Assembly (NCBI GenBank): GCA_021839365.1
Contig: JAKCBB010000007.1
Span: forward strand, 1 to 26,097
Source of the DNA: a bacterium
GTDB lineage: Bacteria > Patescibacteriota > Minisyncoccia > UBA6257 > Colwellbacteraceae
Direction of reading: 5' to 3'
DNA: 26,097 nucleotides
Both the position numbers and the translations under genes were made by a program. This document shows, piece by piece, positions 1 to 5,618 of this stretch (position 1 is its first letter; each line of letters opens with the position of its first letter). The notes beneath the pieces were generated by a model. The model worked only from the letters and a program-made list of their open reading frames with translations. It ran no database searches and was not told the origin of the DNA.

Positions 1-780
1 TACACCTACGCCGTAGGAACCTCCTCCGTCTACGAACTGACCTCCTCTTTCGAGAGCGACAAGTACCAAACCCAGGCCGCAGGCTCCGGAAACCCCGATC
101 CCACCACCTACGCCACAGGCAACGACCTTTCCTTAACCCCCTTCATACACGGACTCGTGGGATACTGGCCCCTCAATGAAGGATCTGGGACGACGGCGTA
201 CGACGACTCCGGATGGGGGAACAACGGGACGATCAATGGTAATCCTTCGTGGGTTAGCGGTATTAATGGTGAAGTAGCGCCAGATTTTACTGCTAGTACA
301 CAAAATGTAAGTATGGCTGGGGAGTCTCAATTAAACATTGCCAAGAAAATAACAATTATGGGGTGGGTGAATTATAACAGCTCAGTTAGCCCCGGATGGA
401 CTTGTAGACAATTTGGTACCACCCCTGGTTCTTATAGTGGATACAATATCCAAGGAGGAGACCTTAAGGTTGATATGTTATTTGGTAATGATTCTTCTTG
501 GCAAGAGGTGGAAGGTGGCCCCACTGCCCCTCTAAATATATGGGTTTTCGAAGCTGCGACTTTTACAGCTAACGGTAGCGGTATTGGTTACTATGATGGA
601 TCGGAAGTTATAAGTCCGTATTCCGTTACAAGCCTAGACCCCAATATTGGCTCTGGTTTTTGGATAAACGATCCAGCGAATGGAAGTTGTAATGAAAAAA
701 TATCCCAAGTTAGGATTTACAACACGGCTCTTACATCAATGCAGATCCAGGCGATCTATAACTCTGAAAAACCGCAGTAA
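1..780 (+). CDS. Pseudopilin with C-terminal LamG domain, 5' end outside window
   Basis: Reading frame 1 is open from the first base to TAA at 778-780, giving 259 visible residues; the start lies outside the window. The first ~50 residues match the C-terminal part of a type II/IV pseudopilin: the pattern YELTSSFESDKYQTQAA parallels YKLIANMESTRYQTNQAA near the end of the pilin at 4303-4854, so the two are paralogues. From about residue 53 comes a LamG/concanavalin A-like lectin domain, opening with GLVGYWPLNEGSGTTAYDDS and closing with ISQVRIYNTALTSMQIQAIY, both typical of that fold. The likely role is a secreted or pilus-associated surface protein that binds glycans or neighbouring cells; the ligand cannot be inferred. 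G+C falls from about 59% (1-240) to about 41% (241-480) inside the LamG domain, which suggests a mosaic gene. It converges on prfA with a 4-nt gap. Confidence 0.8.
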   Translation, partial: YTYAVGTSSVYELTSSFESDKYQTQAAGSGNPDPTTYATGNDLSLTPFIHGLVGYWPLNEGSGTTAYDDSGWGNNGTINGNPSWVSGINGEVAPDFTASTQNVSMAGESQLNIAKKITIMGWVNYNSSVSPGWTCRQFGTTPGSYSGYNIQGGDLKVDMLFGNDSSWQEVEGGPTAPLNIWVFEAATFTANGSGIGYYDGSEVISPYSVTSLDPNIGSGFWINDPANGSCNEKISQVRIYNTALTSMQIQAIYNSEKPQ

Positions 781-805
781 AAAATCAATTGCCAGTCTGC
801 GGTTT
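769..805 (-). terminator. Hairpin between the convergent LamG gene and prfA
   Basis: A 9-bp perfect stem (AAACCGCAG at 769-777 with CTGCGGTTT at 797-805) encloses a 19-nt loop. Read on the minus strand it is followed by five T (complement of A766-A770), as expected for an intrinsic terminator of prfA. It overlaps the 3' ends of both genes. The long loop makes it a weak example. Confidence 0.4.
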
Positions 806-1513
806 AAAGGCTTTGATAATCTGATCCATATCCCCGTCCATTATCTTTTCGATATGGTGCCACTTTTTACCTATGCGGTGGTCGGTAATCCTGTCCTGCG
901 GGAAGTTGTAAGTTCTTATCTTTTCCGATCTGTCCGCTGAACCTATCTGCTCGCGGCGCAGGCCGGTTATTTTGCTCTCCTCGGCTTCTTTCTGGGCTTC
1001 GTATATTTTTGAGCGCAAAATAGACAAGGCTTGTTCCTTGTTCGCGGACTGCGATCGCGCCGTCTGGGAAGAAACAACGACGCCCGTCGGCTTGTGCACG
1101 ATTCTTACCGCGGTTTCCACCTTGTTGACGTTTTGCCCGCCGGGTCCCGAGGATCTGAAAAATTCTATCTGTAAATCGCCCGGGTTGATATCGAATTCTT
1201 TCGGCTCTACCACCGGCATTATGGCTACCGAGGCGGTTGAGGTGTGGACTCTTCCGGATTTTTCCGTTTCCGGTATCCGCTGAACGCGATGCACGCCGGC
1301 CTCCTGTTTCAAGTCCGAGTACGCGTTTTCTCCTTCTATGCCAGCGATAAAAGATTTATAGCCATTGAGACTTGTCTGGTTTGAATCGATAAGCTCGAAT
1401 TTCCATCCGCGCTTGGCCGCGTATCTCTCATACATTCTTGCCAGGTCTCCGGCGAAAATAGCGGCCTCATCTCCTCCGGCCCCGGCCCTTATTTCCAAAA
1501 TAGCTTTTTCCAT
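785..1513 (-). CDS. prfA: Peptide chain release factor 1, lacking domain 1
   Basis: Class I release factor of 242 residues that recognises UAA/UAG and triggers peptide release. The PxT codon-reading motif of RF1 is present as PET at residues 81-83 (context RIPETEKSGRVHTS), and the catalytic GGQ is at 125-127 (SSGPGGQNVN). RF2 would show SPF instead. Usual RF1 is about 355-360 residues; this one begins at MEKAILEIRAGAGGDEAA, which aligns near E. coli residue 110, so all of helical domain 1 is missing. A TAA codon stands directly before the ATG in frame, so the short form is real unless there is a frameshift further up. The gene lies 18 nt downstream of a strong terminator after rpmE, with no room for a promoter between, so expression should depend on read-through or on a promoter inside rpmE. 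No Shine-Dalgarno motif. The stop is TGA. Confidence 0.88.
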   Translation of the reverse strand: MEKAILEIRAGAGGDEAAIFAGDLARMYERYAAKRGWKFELIDSNQTSLNGYKSFIAGIEGENAYSDLKQEAGVHRVQRIPETEKSGRVHTSTASVAIMPVVEPKEFDINPGDLQIEFFRSSGPGGQNVNKVETAVRIVHKPTGVVVSSQTARSQSANKEQALSILRSKIYEAQKEAEESKITGLRREQIGSADRSEKIRTYNFPQDRITDHRIGKKWHHIEKIMDGDMDQIIKAFKPQTGN

Positions 1514-1530
1514 TATTTATCTAAAGAAGA

Positions 1531-1563
1531 TAAAAACAAAGAACCGACTAGCTAAGTCGGTTC
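1531..1563 (-). terminator. Intrinsic terminator after rpmE
   Basis: On the minus strand a perfect 9-bp stem (GAACCGACT / AGTCGGTTC, plus-strand 1541-1549 and 1555-1563) with a 5-nt loop is followed by TTTGTTTTTA (complement of 1531-1540). It lies between rpmE and prfA and should end most rpmE transcripts before prfA. Confidence 0.8.
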
Positions 1564-1573
1564 CTATACGACA

Positions 1574-1846
1574 TTATTTCTTATTCGCTCCCTTCTGCGG
1601 CTTGCGCAAACTGCCGCGCATCTTCTTATCGGAACGGGTCGCCTCGGCCTTAAGACGGCGGGCCTTGAACTTTTCGATGCGTCCGGCCGTGTCAACGAAT
1701 CTTTCCTTGCCGGTATAAAAAGGATGGCAGTGGCTGCAGATTTCAACTTTCATATCCGGCTGAGTCGAACCGGCTTTAAAAGTGTGCCCGCAAACGCAGC
1801 TGACCGTCGCTTCCGGATAGTATTTCGGATGGATATCTTTCTTCAT
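1574..1846 (-). CDS. rpmE: Ribosomal protein bL31
   Basis: Protein of 90 residues starting MKKDIHPKYYPEATVSCVCG, a classic bL31 opening. The zinc-type cysteines are present as CVCG (two Cys) and CSHCHPFYTGK. bL31 bridges the 50S central protuberance and the 30S head. After the usual core (about 65 residues, ending in the RIEKF region) there is a basic tail of about 25 residues rich in Lys and Arg, longer than in E. coli. ATG at 1846 was chosen over one 54 nt upstream because the family begins with MKxxIHP; the upstream stretch is part of the promoter. There is no Shine-Dalgarno motif, and the predicted transcription start is only about 7 nt before the ATG. It is transcribed divergently from the 16S gene through overlapping -35 boxes. 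Confidence 0.95.
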   Translation of the reverse strand: MKKDIHPKYYPEATVSCVCGHTFKAGSTQPDMKVEICSHCHPFYTGKERFVDTAGRIEKFKARRLKAEATRSDKKMRGSLRKPQKGANKK

Positions 1847-1859
1847 ATATAGCACGGTT

Positions 1860-1889
1860 AGACTACCATAGATAAAGGAGATTTGACAA
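1860..1889 (-). promoter_or_regulatory. Candidate rpmE promoter, overlapping the 16S promoter
   Basis: On the minus strand, TTGTCA (complement of 1884-1889) and TAGTCT (complement of 1860-1865) are separated by 18 nt. The -35 box is good and the -10 box weak (3 of 6). Transcription would begin near 1853, about 7 nt before the rpmE ATG. The -35 shares bases with the divergent 16S -35 at 1883-1888. Confidence 0.4.
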
Positions 1890-1911
1890 GAGCGTTCCAT
1901 GCTTTTAATAT
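1883..1911 (+). promoter_or_regulatory. 16S rRNA promoter (sigma-70 type)
   Basis: TTGACA (1883-1888), 17-nt spacer, TAATAT (1906-1911): close to the housekeeping consensus and the best promoter in the window. Transcription would start near 1918, about 88 nt before the mature 16S end. The leader contains two small hairpins, CAGTC/GACTG and CTTTTG/CAAAAG. It lies upstream of the 16S gene on the same strand. Confidence 0.8.
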
Positions 1912-1975
1912 GGGGACTAGCTACAGTCTAGGACTGTTCTTTTGCGAGTTGAATACAAAAGCACACAAACAACAA

Positions 1976-2002
1976 GTAGAAATTTTTTAGTTGTTCCAGT
2001 CT
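1976..2002 (+). other. 16S processing stem, left arm
   Basis: Bases 1976-2002 are complementary to 3691-3717 over 27 bp, the only exception being one G-U pair (1984 with 3709). The two arms bracket the 16S gene, so the precursor should fold into a long double strand of the kind cut by RNase III. The arm ends 3 nt before the estimated mature 5' end. Confidence 0.85.
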
Positions 2003-2005
2003 ATT

Positions 2006-3550
2006 TTTTTTGAGGATTTGATCCTGGTCCAGGATGAACGCTGGCGGCGTGGATAAGGCATGCAAGTCGAGCGGACCGAATCTTGATGAGATTCGCCGAG
2101 TAGCAATACAAAGCGGAAGGATTCAGGGCTAGGTTAGCGGCAGACGAGTTAGTAATACCTTGGTACGTACCCCGAAGCGGAGCATAGCCAGCCGAAAGGT
2201 TGGGTAATTCTCCATGTGGTCGCAAGATTAAAGACGCAAGTCACTTCGGGAGCGGCCTAGGTCCGATCAGCTAGTTGGTAAGGTAATGGCTTACCAAGGC
2301 TATGACCGGTAGGGAGGGTGAGAGCCTGATTCCCAACGAGGGCACTGAGACACGGGCCCTACTCCTACGGGAGGCAGCAGTCGAGAATATTCGACAATGG
2401 GCGAAAGCCTGATCGAGCGACGCCGCGTGCAGGAAGACGTCCTTCGGGATGTAAACTGCTTTTCTATGGGAGAAAATAAATGATAGTACCATAGGAATAA
2501 GAGGTGGCTAACTTCGTGCCAGCAGCAGCGGTAATACGAAGGCCTCAAGCGTTATCCGGATTCACTGGGCGTAAAGGGTGCGTAGGGGGCTATGCGCGTT
2601 TCTCGTAAAATCTCACCGCCTAACGGTGATATCGCGGGGAATACGGCATAGCTAGAAGGTGCGAGAGGTTTGCGGAACGCATGGTGTAGGGGTGAAATCC
2701 GTTGATATCATGCGGAACACCGAAGGCGAAGGCAGCAAACTGGCGCATTCTTGACCCTGAGGCACGAAAGCGTGGGGAGCAAAAAGGATTAGATACCCTT
2801 GTAGTCCACGCCCTAAACTATGTTGACTAGCCGTTTTGAGTATCGACCCTCGGAGCGGCGCAGCTAACGCGTTAAGTCAACCGCCTGGGAAGTACGAGCG
2901 CAAGCTTAAAACTTAAAGGAATAGACGGGGACTCGCACAAGCGGAGGAGCATGAGGTTTAATTCGATGGTAAACGAGAAACCTTACCAGAGCTTGAAATG
3001 TTAGCGGAAATCCGCCAGAAATGGAGGATGTCTCTCAAGGACCGCTAGCACAGGTGTTGCACGGTTGTCGTCAGCTCGTGTCGTGAGATGTTCCCTTCAG
3101 TGGGGTAACGAGCGCAACCCTCGTCCCGTGTTACAAGTGTCACGGGAGACCGCCCCCTCCTAAGTTTTTGAAGAAATTCGAAGATTTAGGAGGGGGAGGA
3201 AGGAAAGGATGACGTCAAATCAGCGTGACCCTCTGATGCCCTGGGCTACACTCATGCTGCAATGGCCGGTACAAAGGGTTGCCAAACCGCAAGGTGGAGC
3301 TAATCCCAAAAAGCCGTCCTCAGTTCGGATTGCGGGCTGCAACTCGCCCGCATGAAGTTGGATTCGCTAGTAATCGTGGATCAGCAGGCCACGGTGAATA
3401 CGTTCTCGAGTCTTGTACTCACCGCCCATCAAGTCAATGAAGCCGGGAAAGCCTAAAATGCGTTTCGCGCGTATCAGGGCTAGTTCGGTGACAGGGGCTA
3501 AGTTGTAACAAGGCACGCGTAGCGGAAGCTGTGCGTGGAATAATTAAACT
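2006..3550 (+). rRNA. rrs: 16S ribosomal RNA
   Basis: About 1545 nt, recognised by conserved blocks: GATTTGATCCTGG near the 5' end, ACTCCTACGGGAGGCAGCAG, GGATTAGATACCCTTGTAGTCC, and GTAACAAGG near the 3' end. Ends are estimated by alignment to E. coli from memory (5' end 7 nt before AGGATTTG; 3' end 19 nt after the CTG that closes the helix 45 stem). No intron is evident from the length. Oddities: helix 40 is extended (11-bp stem 3153-3163/3186-3196); the 530 loop reads GCAGCAGCGG with A for C526 (position 2527); the 27F site has four mismatches and the 1492R site is also changed; and the anti-Shine-Dalgarno position (3543-3547) reads ATTAA instead of CCTCC. Helix 45 itself is intact, with a GGAA loop at 3524-3527. 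No 23S, 5S or tRNA gene follows. Confidence 0.97.
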
Positions 3551-3690
3551 TTTAAGAATCGACCACTCCTTAGCACGCCTTAGGCGAGCGAAGGATGGAA
3601 AAGGTTTTAATCGAGGAGCCTGAAGTCTCGATTCTAATCATGTTTATCTTGATTAGCGCTGTCCTAAGCCGCGCCTCGCGCGGTCGGACA
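3551..3690 (+). other. 16S 3' spacer with four hairpins
   Basis: Between the 16S end and the right processing arm are four predicted hairpins: an imperfect one at 3563-3598 (CCTT/AAGG, GC/GC, CGCC/GGCG), AATCGAG/CTCGATT at 3609-3633, CTAATCA/TGATTAG at 3634-3656, and GTCC-CCGCGC/GCGCGG-GGAC at 3661-3689. No tRNA fold or T-loop was seen. They are probably structural parts of the rRNA precursor. The only CTCCTT near the 16S end (3567-3571) is inside the first stem. Confidence 0.6.
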
Positions 3691-3717
3691 AGACTGGAAC
3701 AACTAAAAGATTTCTAC
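3691..3717 (+). other. 16S processing stem, right arm
   Basis: Complement of 1976-2002 (27 bp, one G-U). It begins about 140 nt after the mature 16S 3' end. No clear terminator follows before the promoter of the response regulator. Confidence 0.85.
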
Positions 3718-3731
3718 GCTTTCGATTTTCA

Positions 3732-3761
3732 TTGACCAGCCGCGTTAATGAGTGTTATACT
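3732..3761 (+). promoter_or_regulatory. Promoter of the response-regulator gene
   Basis: TTGACC (3732-3737), 18-nt spacer, TATACT (3756-3761). Expected transcription start near 3768, giving a leader of about 20 nt that contains no Shine-Dalgarno motif. Confidence 0.6.
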
Positions 3762-3787
3762 GTAAACGTATAATATTAAGTATATTT

Positions 3788-4183
3788 ATGCCCGCTAAAA
3801 AAGTATTACTCGTGGAAGATGATCCCTTTTTGTCCCAGCTTCTTTCTACAAGGATGCAGAGAGCCGGATTGGATGTCAGTAAGGTTATGGACGGAGAGGA
3901 AGCCGTAATTTTTCTTAAAGACAACAAGCCCGATCTTATCCTTCTTGATCTCATACTTCCCAAAAAATCAGGATTCCAGGTTTTAGAGGAGATGAGGGCT
4001 AATCCTCTTGTAAAAAACTCTCCGGTCATAATTATCTCCAATCTCTCTCAGGAGTCGGACGTCGCCCGCGGCAAGGAATTGGGAGCCGTGGAGTATTATG
4101 TAAAAGCCAGGACGTCCATCGATGATCTCGTGGCTCGAATAGCCAGCCTGCTTGTCGATGGCCTTAGTAAAATGGCGGCATAG
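3788..4183 (+). CDS. Single-domain response regulator (CheY/PilG-like)
   Basis: A 131-residue protein that is only a receiver domain. The acidic pocket is E10-D11-D12 (VLLVEDDPFL), the phosphorylation site is D54 (LILLDLILP), the switch Ser is S84 (IIISN) and the conserved Lys is K106 (YYVKAR), so it should be phosphorylated normally. No output domain follows. I chose the ATG at 3788 because the family starts with (K)KVLLVEDD; an in-frame GTG at 3752 falls inside the promoter. No histidine kinase is in the window. Its place just before the pilus genes suggests a regulator of pilus assembly or motility, as with PilG/PilH-like proteins elsewhere, but this rests on position only. The stop is TAG. 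Confidence 0.88.
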   Translation: MPAKKVLLVEDDPFLSQLLSTRMQRAGLDVSKVMDGEEAVIFLKDNKPDLILLDLILPKKSGFQVLEEMRANPLVKNSPVIIISNLSQESDVARGKELGAVEYYVKARTSIDDLVARIASLLVDGLSKMAA

Positions 4184-4212
4184 TTCTTAAGAACAGCGAC
4201 AGTTATCCACTG

Positions 4213-4240
4213 TTGTGCAGCATTAGGATTAATGTATAAT
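4213..4240 (+). promoter_or_regulatory. Promoter of the pilin gene
   Basis: TTGTGC (4213-4218), 16-nt spacer, perfect TATAAT (4235-4240). The start would be near 4247, giving a leader of about 55 nt ending in an A-rich stretch before the ATG at 4303. Confidence 0.55.
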
Positions 4241-4302
4241 ACTGATATTAGTTTATTTTAGTACATAAACTTTTAAACAAAAGGCCAAAAAAATTGAAAT
4301 AT

Positions 4303-4854
4303 ATGTCAAACAAGAAAGGGTTTACTCTTATAGAGTTGTTGATAGTCATTGCTATTATAGGCATATTGGCGGCGGTGGTCGTATTAATCTTAAATCCAGC
4401 CCAGCTTCTGGAGCAATCGAGGGACAGCAGGCGCGTGCAGGATTTGGACAATCTGAACACGGCGATAGGAACGTGGTTGGCCGATGTGGCCACAACCAGC
4501 TGGGCGGCCGTCTTAAACTGCACTTCCGGCACGGCGTGGCCGGTAAGCGGAACGTGTACCGCGGTTACTTCGAGAGCAGTCGACAGTACGGGATGGGTTC
4601 CGATAAACTTCAACGCGATGTCAACCGGCACGCCGATCCCGGTTCTGCCGATAGATCCGTCTAACGGGAGCACGTGTACCAGCGGACAGACGCCTAATGT
4701 CTGTATGTATGGCTGGCATTCCTCGGCTACTACCGGGCAGTACAAGCTCATCGCCAACATGGAAAGCACGAGGTATCAGACCAATCAGGCGGCAAACGAC
4801 GGAGGAACGATATCAGGATGGTACGAAATCGGCACCAACCTCACGGGACTCTAA
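4303..4854 (+). CDS. Type IV major-type prepilin
   Basis: A 183-residue prepilin. The leader MSNKKG is followed by FTLIELLIVIAIIGILAAVV, so prepilin peptidase would cut between G6 and F7, leaving Glu at mature position 5. The hydrophobic N-terminal helix is followed by a variable globular part with four cysteines (NCTSGT, GTCTA, STCTSG, NVCMYG), which probably form disulfides. The C-terminal pattern YKLIANMESTRYQTNQAA is shared with the LamG gene at 1-780. It has its own promoter and its own strong terminator, which fits a highly expressed major pilin made as a single-gene transcript; this is inferred. A TTG 9 nt upstream is a possible but less likely start. No Shine-Dalgarno motif. Confidence 0.9.
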   Translation: MSNKKGFTLIELLIVIAIIGILAAVVVLILNPAQLLEQSRDSRRVQDLDNLNTAIGTWLADVATTSWAAVLNCTSGTAWPVSGTCTAVTSRAVDSTGWVPINFNAMSTGTPIPVLPIDPSNGSTCTSGQTPNVCMYGWHSSATTGQYKLIANMESTRYQTNQAANDGGTISGWYEIGTNLTGL

Positions 4855-4871
4855 GTCGCAGACCAGTTATA

Positions 4872-4902
4872 AAAACTCCCCGGTTACTAGCCGGGGAGTT
4901 TT
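4872..4902 (+). terminator. Intrinsic terminator after the pilin gene
   Basis: CTCCCCGG (4876-4883) pairs with CCGGGGAG (4891-4898) around a 7-nt loop, followed by TTTT; the stem is preceded by AAAA, so it could work in both directions. It separates the pilin gene from the rest of the pilus operon. Confidence 0.9.
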
Positions 4903-4999
4903 GAGTTATAATCTTGAAATAAGGAACCTGTAATATAACCGTTACGACACGATCGTTTTCTAACATGCGAGTCGTATTAAGCTCTAAACCGCAAGATCC

Positions 5000-5608
5000 A
5001 TGACGACGCCAATAGACATTTTTATTGTAACAAGAGGACACTTCCTCATTTTTTTAATTGCGGTTTTTGCGGTCGTTTTCGCTTTTCAGCTCCTTTTCGG
5101 GTTTAAAAAAATAAAGAGCATAAAAGTATTCAAGATATTCTACTGCGCCAGCGCGGCCTTTCCGTTCCTTTACTATGTTTATCTTACTTACGCGCAATAT
5201 GTGGAGTGGAAGGGAGAAAATGGCGTGGCAAAATATCTTGTTCCGCCGTACACCGGCGCGGGGTACGTGGTAAAGTATCACTTTATAGGATTTTACATGT
5301 ACTATCTCATTTCGTTAATGATCTCATTAATCTTTCTGTTCGCGGCGATAAAGCTTAACGAAAAGTTCGGAGAAAGATTTTTCGAGAAAGAAGAACCGTA
5401 TCTCGGAGCATTAGCGATTAATTTGACCGGCACGCCTGGATTCGTTGTCTATCTGGCGGTTCTGCTTGTCGGCCAGCTTCTCTCTACCCTGACAATATGG
5501 ATAATCGCCCGTAAAAATGAGCGCGTTCCATTTTATTATTTATGGTTGCCGGCCGGAGTATTTGCTATACTTATCATGTATATGTCGCATCTGTTTTATT
5601 TTAATTAA
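5000..5608 (+). CDS. Membrane protein of unknown function, pilus locus
   Basis: A 202-residue protein with about five transmembrane segments (roughly residues 13-35, 42-64, 93-117, 143-167 and 174-200) and no domain I recognise. The loop at about 65-90 (VEWKGENGVAKYLVPPYTG) and the Glu/Lys-rich one at about 120-135 are the main polar parts. The gene ends 10 nt before pilB, so it is very probably co-transcribed with pilB and pilC, and a role in pilus assembly or anchoring is reasonable but unproven. It does not show the GxGD motif of prepilin peptidases, so it is not PilD. Start: first ATG after the terminator; no Shine-Dalgarno motif. Confidence 0.75.
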   Translation: MTTPIDIFIVTRGHFLIFLIAVFAVVFAFQLLFGFKKIKSIKVFKIFYCASAAFPFLYYVYLTYAQYVEWKGENGVAKYLVPPYTGAGYVVKYHFIGFYMYYLISLMISLIFLFAAIKLNEKFGERFFEKEEPYLGALAINLTGTPGFVVYLAVLLVGQLLSTLTIWIIARKNERVPFYYLWLPAGVFAILIMYMSHLFYFN

Positions 5609-5618
5609 GCAACACTAG

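Noticed and set aside
785..1513. PrfH-type rescue factor, which also lacks domain 1
   Set aside because: The RF1 codon-reading motif PET and the full domains 2-4 are present, so it fits RF1 better.
2001..2548. Minus-strand reading frames inside the 16S gene
   Set aside because: They are chance frames across a structural RNA gene.
3565..3572. ACTCCTTA as a displaced anti-Shine-Dalgarno
   Set aside because: It lies about 15-22 nt beyond the expected 3' end, is within a predicted stem, and the starts do not show complementary motifs. Kept as the main alternative in the anti-Shine-Dalgarno finding.
3551..3690. tRNA gene in the 16S spacer
   Set aside because: No cloverleaf, no T-loop and no CCA-like end; the hairpins stand side by side.
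4203..4211. DnaA box-like TTATCCACT
   Set aside because: A single near-match, with no cluster, no A/T-rich unwinding region and no dnaA or dnaN nearby.
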